Shown one piece after another: positions 1-5,037 of a DNA stretch of 5,037 nucleotides. The stretch's first letter is position 1. Every line of letters begins with the position of its first letter. Made by a program: the position numbers and the translations under genes. The stretch comes from an uncultured bacterium (GTDB taxonomy: Bacteria; Methylomirabilota; Methylomirabilia; Rokubacteriales; CSP1-6), in contig CAMLFJ010000291.1 in the NCBI GenBank assembly GCA_946479205.1, positions 1-5,037 of the forward strand. Direction: 5' to 3'. The notes under the pieces were generated by a model, which was not told where the DNA came from, did no database searches, and saw only the letters and a program-made list of their open reading frames with translations.

Positions 1-719
1 CCGCCCGAGCCCAGGGCCAGGAAGGACTGGATGATCTGGAAGCCGCTGCCCTGCGGATCGTCCCACGGGTTCATGAACGCGACCATGCGGCGCCAGCGGT
101 AGGGCTTCATGGCGATGGCCACGATCACGATCGGCAGGGCGCAGCCCGCGATCGCCCCCATGTGCTGCACGCGGGCCCCCGCCATGTAGGCGAGGGCGAG
201 CGTGAGGATGATGAGGGCCAGGCTGTTGCCCAGGTCCGGCTGCAGCAGGGTGAGCGCGGCCATGCCGCCCGCGACCAGCAAAATCGGGAGCAGGCCTTCC
301 ACGAAGCGCCCGATGACCTCCTGCCGCCGGGTGAGGAACGAGGCCAGGTAGAGCACGAGCGAGAACTTGGCCAGCTCCACCGGCTGGAAGGACACCGGGC
401 CCACGTGGAACCAGCGCCGGGTGCCGTTGATGGACTGGCCGAACGGGGGCACCAGCACCAGCACGAGCAGGACGAAGGAGACCACGAGGAGCGGGATCAC
501 CAGCCGCTCGAGCCAGCGGTAGTCGAGCAGCATCCCGGCCCAGAGGCCGCCGAGCCCGAGCACCGCCCAGAAGAGCTGCTTCTTGAGGAAGAAGAACGGA
601 TCGTGGAAGCGGTCCGCGGCCACGATCGCGCTCGCCGAGTAGACCATCACCACGCCCACGCAGACGAGGGTCACCACCACCCCGAAGAGCGGCAGGTCGG
701 GCGTGAGCTTGCGGGGCAT
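1..719 (-). CDS. ftsW: Septal peptidoglycan glycosyltransferase FtsW, SEDS family (5' part, runs off left edge)
   Basis: FtsW is a polytopic inner-membrane SEDS protein that polymerises lipid II into glycan strands at the division septum, working with a class B penicillin-binding protein (FtsI). The visible 239 codons, translated by hand, start at ATG 719 with MPRKLTPDLPLFGVVV. They show hydrophobic helices near residues 10-28, 48-66, 72-91, 112-130, 141-160 and 164-203. Family signatures are present: YSAS at 27-30, NGTRRWFHVGP at 98-108, QPVELAKF at 112-119, QPDLGNS at 160-166, and NPWDDPQGSGFQ at 217-228 followed by QSFLALGSG. The NPWDDPQG region and the place directly after murD favour FtsW over the paralogue RodA. 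The remaining C-terminal third or more, including the region expected to carry the catalytic aspartate, lies outside the window. The ATG shares one base with the murD stop (TGATG). No good Shine-Dalgarno precedes it, so translation probably depends on coupling to murD. No frameshift or stop is seen in the visible part. Confidence 0.95.
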   Translation of the reverse strand, partial: MPRKLTPDLPLFGVVVTLVCVGVVMVYSASAIVAADRFHDPFFFLKKQLFWAVLGLGGLWAGMLLDYRWLERLVIPLLVVSFVLLVLVLVPPFGQSINGTRRWFHVGPVSFQPVELAKFSLVLYLASFLTRRQEVIGRFVEGLLPILLVAGGMAALTLLQPDLGNSLALIILTLALAYMAGARVQHMGAIAGCALPIVIVAIAMKPYRWRRMVAFMNPWDDPQGSGFQIIQSFLALGSG

Positions 720-721
720 CA
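717..721 (-). other. TGATG stop/start junction coupling murD to ftsW
   Basis: The murD TGA (721-719) and the ftsW ATG (719-717) share one base. The roughly 25 bases before the ATG on the minus strand contain no purine-rich Shine-Dalgarno at a usable distance. Re-initiation by ribosomes finishing murD is therefore the likely route to FtsW synthesis (inference). Confidence 0.6.
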
Positions 722-2161
722 GGCGAACAGCGCCCGCACCACGGACTTGAACACGTCGCCGCGGTGCTCGAAGTTGCGGAACATGTCGAACGATGCGCAG
801 GCGGGCGAGAGCAGCACCACGTCGCCCACCCGGGCCGCATCGCGGGCCCGGAGGACCGCGTCGTCCATCGCCTCCGCGTCCTCGGCCGGGATTCCCGCGA
901 GGTCGAGCGCGGCGCGGATGCGGTCGCGGTCCTGGCCGATGAGGATCGCGCGGCGCACCCGGCCCCGCGCGGCCTCCGCGAGCGGACCGAAGTCCTGCCC
1001 CTTGCCCTTGCCGCCCGCGATCAGGATCACCGGCTCGCTGAAGCTCTCGAGCGCCTTGATCGTGGAGTCCACGTTGGTGCCCTTGGAGTCGTTGTAGTAG
1101 ACGACGCCCCGGTCGTCGTGCACTCGCTCGATGCGGTGGGCCACCCCGCGGAAGGCCGCGATGCCGCGGCGGATCAAGGACGGCGACATGCCGGTCCAGA
1201 GCGCGCACGCGGTGGCCGCGAGCACGTTCTCCACGTTGTGCTGGCCGCGCAGCGTGATCTCGGTGACCGGACAGATGCGCTCGGTGCTGCCGTTGAGCTT
1301 GGCCACGATCCAGCCGTCGTAGATGAAGACCCCGTGGGCCAGGGTGGTGAGCCGGCTGAACCAGATCACCCGCCCGCGCGCGCGGCCCCCGAGCCCGGCG
1401 GTGACCGGGTCGTCCGCGTTCAGCACCACGCAGTCGGTGGAGAGCTGGTTGGCGAAGATCCGCGCCTTGGCGTCCACGTAGCGCTCGAAGGTCCCGTGCC
1501 GGTCGATGTGGTCGGGGGTGATGTTCAGGATCGCGGCGACCCGCGGGCGGAAGCGGTCGGTGGTGTCCAGCTGGAAGCTCGACACCTCCGCGACCACGAT
1601 CCCGTCCCCGGGGAACTCGAGCGCGTGCTCGGCGAGCGGCGTCCCGATGTTGCCGCCCACCAGCACCGGGCGCACCTGGGTGCGCAGCAGCTCGCCGGTG
1701 AGCGTGGTGGTGGTGGTCTTGCCGTTGGTGCCGGTGATCGCGATGACGTCCGCCTCCATCACCCGCCACGCGAGCTCGAGCTCGCCGATGATGGGCACCC
1801 CGCGGGCGCGCATCGCGACCAGCGCGGGCAGCTCGAGCGGCACCCCCGGGCTCACCACGATCAGCTCCGCCCCCGCGAACGCGGCGTCGGGATGGCCGCC
1901 CGCCCAGAGCGCGCAGCCCAGGCGCTCGAGCCCGCGGGCCTCCTCGGGCAGCGCCTCGAGCGGGCTCGAGTCGGAGGCGAGCACGCGCCCGCCGAGGCGG
2001 CGAATGAGCCGGGCCGCCGCGACCCCGCTCTTGGCCAAACCGACCACCGAGACGGTCTTCCCGGCCAGCGACTGGCGGTAGGTCGCGCCCCGCAGGCCGT
2101 TACCGCTCACGAAGATCCCGGTGGGATAGGGAACGTCTCGCCGCAACGTGATGATCGCCAT
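719..2161 (-). CDS. murD: UDP-N-acetylmuramoyl-L-alanine--D-glutamate ligase MurD
   Basis: This cytoplasmic ATP-dependent Mur ligase adds D-glutamate to UDP-MurNAc-L-Ala, the second step of stem-peptide synthesis. The frame encodes 480 aa from ATG 2161 to TGA. It shows the three Mur-ligase domains: an N-terminal Rossmann-like UDP-binding domain beginning at LAGKTVSVVGLAKSG (32-46) with SPGVP at 104-108, a central ATPase with P-loop GTNGKTTT (144-151), SSFQL (194-198) and NITPDH (213-218), and a C-terminal domain with YNDSKGTN (356-363) and LLSPACASFDMFRNFEHRG (450-468). K232 in YVDAKARIF aligns with the lysine that is carbamylated in the family (K198 in E. coli). RGQHNVENVLAA (305-316) is the usual hinge motif. 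The family normally begins a few residues before the Rossmann strand, so residues 1-31 look like an extension. ATG 2161 is chosen because AGGGTGA lies six bases upstream, but GTG 2110 (463 aa) is a real alternative. The gene lies 11 bp after mraY and overlaps ftsW by one base. Confidence 0.96.
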   Translation of the reverse strand: MAIITLRRDVPYPTGIFVSGNGLRGATYRQSLAGKTVSVVGLAKSGVAAARLIRRLGGRVLASDSSPLEALPEEARGLERLGCALWAGGHPDAAFAGAELIVVSPGVPLELPALVAMRARGVPIIGELELAWRVMEADVIAITGTNGKTTTTTLTGELLRTQVRPVLVGGNIGTPLAEHALEFPGDGIVVAEVSSFQLDTTDRFRPRVAAILNITPDHIDRHGTFERYVDAKARIFANQLSTDCVVLNADDPVTAGLGGRARGRVIWFSRLTTLAHGVFIYDGWIVAKLNGSTERICPVTEITLRGQHNVENVLAATACALWTGMSPSLIRRGIAAFRGVAHRIERVHDDRGVVYYNDSKGTNVDSTIKALESFSEPVILIAGGKGKGQDFGPLAEAARGRVRRAILIGQDRDRIRAALDLAGIPAEDAEAMDDAVLRARDAARVGDVVLLSPACASFDMFRNFEHRGDVFKSVVRALFA

Positions 2162-2167
2162 TGCATG

Positions 2168-2174
2168 TCACCCT
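2168..2174 (-). promoter_or_regulatory. Probable Shine-Dalgarno site of murD, overlapping the mraY stop
   Basis: AGGGTGA on the minus strand overlaps the last two bases of the mraY TAG stop and lies six bases upstream of ATG 2161. It is the main sequence support for the longer murD start. The match is moderate, so the alternative GTG at 2110, preceded by only a weak GGGAT, is not excluded. Confidence 0.5.
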
Positions 2175-3255
2175 ATCGGAGCTTGAGTGTGGTGAGCGCC
2201 AGCAGCGCGAGCATGAAGGACAGGATCCAGAATCGGACGATGATCTTGGGCTCCGCCCAGCCCTTGATCTCGTAGTGGTGGTGCAGCGGGGCCATCTTGA
2301 AGACCCGCTTCCCGGTCAGCTTGAACGAGCCCACCTGGATGATGACCGAGGCCGCCTCCACCACGTAGATGCCGCCGATGAGCGGCAGGAGCAGCTCCGA
2401 CTTGGTGAGCACCGCGAGCGTCCCGATCGCCCCGCCCAGCGCGAGCGAGCCCACGTCGCCCATGAACACCTGAGCCGGATAGCTGTTGAACCAGAGGAAT
2501 CCGAGCGCCGCCCCCACCAGCGCCCCGCAGAAGATCGTCAGCTCGCCGGTGCCCTTGACGTTGAGGATGCGCAGGTACTCGGCGGCCCGGAAGTTGCCGG
2601 TGAGGTACGTGATCACCGCGAAGGCTCCGCCCGCGGTCACGATCGGGCCGATGGCCAGGCCGTCGAGCCCGTCGGTCAGGTTCACCGCGTTGGACGCCCC
2701 CACGATCACCAGGATCGCGAAGGGGATCCACAGCCACCCGAACGTGAGGAGCCAGCCCTTGAAGAACGGGATCACGACGCTGGTGGTGAAGCCGTCGGCC
2801 GGCCACCAGTAGAGGAACGCCATCAGGGCGCCCACCAGCAGGATCTGCGAGCCGAACTTCTCGCGGGCCGAGATGCCCCGGCGGGTCTTGAGCTTCTTCC
2901 AGTCGTCCTTCAGGCCGATCAGGCCCAGGCCCAGGGTGGCCAGCATCAGCACCCAGATGTAGCGATTGCGCAGGTTGGCCCAGAGCAGCGTGGAGACCAG
3001 GATCGCCACCAGGATCCCGATGCCCCCCATGGTCGGCGTGCCCGCCTTGGTCTTCTGGTGCCGCTCCGGGGTGTCCTCGCGGACCGAGCTCTCCCCGTGC
3101 TGCATCTGGCGCAGCCGGTTGATGAGCCACGGCCCGAGCAGGAAGGAGATCACCAGGGCGGTGACCGTGGCCATCGCGGTCCGGAACGTGATGTACCGGA
3201 ACACGTTGAACGCGGTGTTGTACTTCGCGAGCGGCACGAGGAGCTCGTAGAGCAC
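2173..3255 (-). CDS. mraY: Phospho-N-acetylmuramoyl-pentapeptide-transferase MraY
   Basis: MraY is the integral inner-membrane enzyme that transfers phospho-MurNAc-pentapeptide from UDP to undecaprenyl phosphate, giving lipid I and UMP. The frame gives exactly 360 aa, the same length as E. coli MraY, with about ten hydrophobic segments (approximately 20-41, 73-93, 98-115, 133-150, 165-187, 197-218, 237-257, 262-283, 287-307, 338-358). Conserved active-site elements are all present: KAGTPTMGG (70-78), the aspartate pair D117-D118 in GLKDDWKK, NLTDGLDGL (192-200), MGDVGS with D267, and the triple histidine H325-H327 in MAPLHHHYE. The start is GTG 3255 (giving MLYELLVPL): it matches the family N-terminus, lies downstream of GGAGGAG, and has no other start codon between that site and itself. 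The GTG shares one base with the murF stop (TAGTG). The same frame stays open for nearly 400 codons further upstream through murF, so an automatic caller could produce a false, much longer gene. It ends in TAG at 2173-2175. Confidence 0.97.
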   Translation of the reverse strand: MLYELLVPLAKYNTAFNVFRYITFRTAMATVTALVISFLLGPWLINRLRQMQHGESSVREDTPERHQKTKAGTPTMGGIGILVAILVSTLLWANLRNRYIWVLMLATLGLGLIGLKDDWKKLKTRRGISAREKFGSQILLVGALMAFLYWWPADGFTTSVVIPFFKGWLLTFGWLWIPFAILVIVGASNAVNLTDGLDGLAIGPIVTAGGAFAVITYLTGNFRAAEYLRILNVKGTGELTIFCGALVGAALGFLWFNSYPAQVFMGDVGSLALGGAIGTLAVLTKSELLLPLIGGIYVVEAASVIIQVGSFKLTGKRVFKMAPLHHHYEIKGWAEPKIIVRFWILSFMLALLALTTLKLR

Positions 3256-4649
3256 TAGCCACTCACTCCTCCGAAGCGCGCCACGAGCGCGTCCACCACG
3301 CGCTCCATGCGCATGCCCCGGGAGCCCTTGACGAGCACCGCGTCGCCGGGCGCGAGCCGCTTGAGCAGCAGCGCCACCGTATCCTCGAACGTGGTCACGT
3401 GATGGCTCTCCGCGAGCCCGGCCTGCCGCGCCGCCTCCACCGCGACCTGGGCCCACCGCCCCATGCCGACGAACTCGGCCGCGCCGGACGCGGCGACCGC
3501 GCGTCCCAGGTCGCGATGGGCGGACTCGCTGATCTCGCCCAGCTCGAGCATGTCGCCCAGCACCACCATCCGGCGCCGCGCGTCGGTGGCGGCGCCCAGG
3601 GTGGCCAGCGCCGCGCTCACCGAGGTCGGGTTGGCGTTGTAGGTGTCGTCGAGGATGCGCAGCGACCCCGCGCGCCGCCAGACGCAGCGGCCCTTGGCCG
3701 GGTGTGCCGCCTCGAGGCCGTGGGCCACCTGCTCGAGGGAGAGCCCGAGCGCGAGGCCGATCCCGGCCGCGGCCAGCGCGTTGACCACGTTGTGACGCCC
3801 CGCGAAGTGCAGGCGCACCGGCCGCTTGGCGGTGCCCGCGGCCAGCGTGAAGCGCAGCCCGTCGCCGTCGTCCTCCGCGGGGCCCGCCGCGAAGACGTCC
3901 GCGCCCGGGCGCGTGCCGAAGTAGAGCACCCGCGCCCGGCTCTGGGTGCGCATGGCGAGCACCCGCGGGTCGTCCGCGTTGAGCACCACCGCGCCGTCGG
4001 GGGGGATCGCGCGCACCAGCGCGCTCTTCTCCTCGGCCACCCCGTCGAGGGAGCCGAAGAACTCCATGTGGGCGCTCGCCACCACCGTGACCGCGCCCAC
4101 CGTGGGCCGGCAGATCGCGGCGAGCGAGGCGATCTCTCCGGGGGTGTTCGCCCCCAGCTCCAGCGCGAGCGCCTTGTGCTCCGACCCCAGGCGCAGCAGG
4201 GTCAGCGGCAGGCCCCATTGATTGTTGAAGCTGCCCTCCGGCTTGAGCACCGGGCCGAGCGCGCCGAGGACCGCGGCCATCATCTCCTTGGTCGTGGTCT
4301 TGCCGTTGGAGCCGGTGACCGCGGCCACCGGCACCGTGAAGCGCGCCCGGTGATAGGCGGCCAGCCGTCCGAGCGCGCGCGTGGTGTCGTCGACCAGGAT
4401 CGTGGGCACCGAGGCCGGCAGGTCGTCCGGGAGGTTGTGGACGATCAAACATGCTGCGCCACGCGCGGCGGCGTCCCGGAGAAAGCCGTGGCCGTCGCGG
4501 TTCGGCCCGCGGATGGCGAAGAAGGCCTCCCCGATCCCCAGGTGGCGGCTGTCGATGCTGACGCCGGTCACGGGCACGCCGAGGTCGCCCGCCACGAGGG
4601 CGCCCTGGGTGCCGCGGACCACGTCCTCGATGCTCAGCCCCGCCGCCAC
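3255..4649 (-). CDS. murF: UDP-N-acetylmuramoyl-tripeptide--D-alanyl-D-alanine ligase MurF
   Basis: MurF is the cytoplasmic ATP-dependent ligase that attaches the D-Ala-D-Ala dipeptide to UDP-MurNAc-tripeptide, completing the soluble pentapeptide precursor used by MraY. The 464-aa product is of normal family length. The N-terminal substrate domain carries DSRHLGIGEAFFAIRG (33-48) and DGHGF (52-56). The central ATPase has P-loop GSNGKTTTKEM (113-123), the MurF-typical FNNQWGLPLTLLRL (141-154), LELGANTPGEI (163-173), SAHMEFFGSLDGVAEEKSALV (192-212, K208 in the usual lysine position), NADDPRV (224-230) and FAGRHNVVNALAAAG (282-296). The C-terminal domain has DDTYNANPTSVSAAL (334-348), VVLGDMLELG (362-371) and VLVKGSRGMRME (438-449). 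The FNN and DTYNANP motifs separate MurF from MurE, MurD and MurC. The GTG start is supported by GGAGGG five bases upstream. The start lies inside the last codons of murE (16 bp overlap) and the stop touches the mraY start, which indicates coupled translation. Confidence 0.97.
   Translation of the reverse strand: MAAGLSIEDVVRGTQGALVAGDLGVPVTGVSIDSRHLGIGEAFFAIRGPNRDGHGFLRDAAARGAACLIVHNLPDDLPASVPTILVDDTTRALGRLAAYHRARFTVPVAAVTGSNGKTTTKEMMAAVLGALGPVLKPEGSFNNQWGLPLTLLRLGSEHKALALELGANTPGEIASLAAICRPTVGAVTVVASAHMEFFGSLDGVAEEKSALVRAIPPDGAVVLNADDPRVLAMRTQSRARVLYFGTRPGADVFAAGPAEDDGDGLRFTLAAGTAKRPVRLHFAGRHNVVNALAAAGIGLALGLSLEQVAHGLEAAHPAKGRCVWRRAGSLRILDDTYNANPTSVSAALATLGAATDARRRMVVLGDMLELGEISESAHRDLGRAVAASGAAEFVGMGRWAQVAVEAARQAGLAESHHVTTFEDTVALLLKRLAPGDAVLVKGSRGMRMERVVDALVARFGGVSG
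3266..3272 (-). promoter_or_regulatory. Shine-Dalgarno site of mraY
   Basis: GGAGGAG on the minus strand lies ten bases upstream of the GTG at 3255, inside the last codons of murF. The spacing is a little long but the match to the 16S rRNA 3' end is strong. No other ATG, GTG or TTG lies in the mraY frame between this site and 3255, which supports the GTG start. Confidence 0.7.
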
Positions 4650-5037
4650 GCCTGCCCTCCGGCGCCGCCGCGCGCCCGCAGCGCGGTCCGGGCCACCTCG
4701 CGGTCGTCGAAATCGTGCGACTCGGCGCCGATGATCTGGTAGGTCTCGTGCCCCTTGCCCGCGATCACCACCACGTCGCCCTCGCGCCCCCAGGCCACCG
4801 CGACCTCGATGGCGCGGCGGCGATCGGCCATGGACTCGTGCCGGCCCGCGGCCTCGGCCGGGATACCGGTCTCGATCTCGGCCAGGATCGCCTCCGGCCG
4901 CTCGGTGCGCGGGTTGTCGGAGGTCACCCAGGCGAAGTCGCCGAGCCGCGCCGCGATGCCGCCCATGATCGGGCGCTTGCCGCGGTCACGGTCGCCGCCG
5001 CAGCCGAAGACCACGCCGAGGCGCCCGCCCGGCCCCA
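4634..5037 (-). CDS. murE: UDP-N-acetylmuramoyl-L-alanyl-D-glutamate--2,6-diaminopimelate ligase MurE (3' end, runs off right edge)
   Basis: Only the C-terminal domain (133 full codons plus TGA) is inside the window. MurE adds the third stem-peptide residue to UDP-MurNAc-L-Ala-D-Glu in the cytoplasm. The fragment opens with RLGVVFGCGGDRDRGKRPIMG, a hallmark of MurE C-terminal domains. It continues with TSDNPRTERPEAI (DNPR at bases 4907-4918), DRRRAI, VVIAGKGHETYQ (about bases 4771-4736) and FDDREVARTAL close to the end. In characterised enzymes DNPR contacts meso-diaminopimelate, whereas lysine-adding enzymes differ here, so meso-DAP is the predicted substrate (family knowledge applied to a visible motif). 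The reading frame is open to the right edge, so the gene truly continues there; the GTG at 5014 is an internal valine, not a start. The stop overlaps the first five codons of murF. The tail after the last conserved helix is short and rich in Gly and Arg (ARGGAGGQAWRRG). The N-terminal and ATPase domains are not visible. Confidence 0.95.
   Translation of the reverse strand, partial: GPGGRLGVVFGCGGDRDRGKRPIMGGIAARLGDFAWVTSDNPRTERPEAILAEIETGIPAEAAGRHESMADRRRAIEVAVAWGREGDVVVIAGKGHETYQIIGAESHDFDDREVARTALRARGGAGGQAWRRG
4655..4660 (-). promoter_or_regulatory. Shine-Dalgarno site of murF
   Basis: GGAGGG on the minus strand lies five bases (CAGGC) upstream of the GTG at 4649. It falls inside the 3' coding end of murE. 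It decides the murF start, since the first conserved MurF residues follow at once and no other start is nearby. Confidence 0.75.

Noticed and set aside
162..1097. A 311-codon plus-strand frame opposite the 3' end of murD and part of ftsW
   Set aside because: It crosses the boundary between two well-supported minus-strand genes and has a compositionally biased product. It is a shadow frame.
1702..1720. Short ACC trinucleotide run (minus strand) in murD
   Set aside because: It encodes the threonine run directly after the P-loop lysine (NGKTTTTT), a normal feature of Mur ligases, and is too short to be a meaningful repeat.
764..2275. A 503-codon open frame on the plus strand opposite murD
   Set aside because: It is antisense to a clear MurD with all motifs. 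The product is dominated by R, E, H, D and A with no domain or hydrophobic core, as expected for the complement of a gene with G/C-ending codons.
2161..3258. A 365-codon plus-strand frame and a similar-sized minus-strand frame over mraY
   Set aside because: Both overlap the hydrophobic MraY frame, which has the exact family length and catalytic residues. The alternative products are charged, proline- and histidine-rich and match nothing I recognise.
3256..4452. The upstream extension of the mraY frame as a possible fusion protein
   Set aside because: The sequence is the out-of-frame reading of murF. The murF frame itself is continuous with all family motifs, so no fusion exists.
3399..4742. 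A 447-codon open frame on the plus strand opposite murF
   Set aside because: It is antisense to MurF, has the same low-complexity R/H/E/G-rich composition, no recognisable motif and no ribosome binding logic; it is an artefact of high GC.
5012..5014. GTG at 5014 as a start for a small 126-aa protein
   Set aside because: The frame stays open to the window edge and the residues before it (RLG) continue the conserved MurE motif, so this is an internal valine of a truncated murE.

Overview
The window is a densely packed, single-strand stretch of the division and cell wall (dcw) cluster. All genes lie on the minus strand, so transcription runs from the right edge to the left edge: murE (3' end only), murF, mraY, murD, ftsW (5' end only). 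The base composition is very G+C-rich (roughly two thirds by eye, with third codon positions almost always G or C). The gene order matches the canonical dcw cluster of many Gram-negative and related bacteria. The MurE fragment carries a DNPR motif, which is characteristic of enzymes that add meso-diaminopimelate, so a DAP-type peptidoglycan is likely. This fits a high-GC Gram-negative-type bacterium, for example a deltaproteobacterial, Methylomirabilota/Rokubacteria or similar soil lineage. Nothing in the window fixes the phylum, and the taxonomic guess is inference only.

Layout from right to left, in the direction of transcription. Bases 5037-4634 hold the C-terminal 133 codons of murE. Its stop lies 16 bp inside murF, which starts at a GTG at 4649 behind a good Shine-Dalgarno site. 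murF (464 aa) ends in TAG, which shares one base with the GTG start of mraY (360 aa). A gap of only 11 bp separates mraY from the ATG assigned to murD (480 aa). The murD stop and the ftsW start share one base (TGATG). ftsW then runs off the left edge after 239 codons. There is no intergenic stretch above 11 bp, and I see no internal promoter, terminator, RNA gene, mobile element, repeat array or CRISPR. The genes almost certainly sit in one longer transcript and are translationally coupled.

The genes form one pathway. MurD adds D-Glu to UDP-MurNAc-L-Ala, MurE adds the third residue (predicted meso-DAP) and MurF adds D-Ala-D-Ala, completing the cytoplasmic UDP-MurNAc-pentapeptide. MraY transfers the phospho-MurNAc-pentapeptide to undecaprenyl phosphate in the membrane to give lipid I. 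FtsW polymerises lipid II at the septum with its partner class B PBP. All key motifs that fall inside the window are present, so this reads as intact housekeeping DNA. The points most worth checking are the true start of murD, where a roughly 30-residue N-terminal extension coincides with relaxed codon use, and the lack of an evident Shine-Dalgarno site for ftsW. I found no evidence of a novel system.
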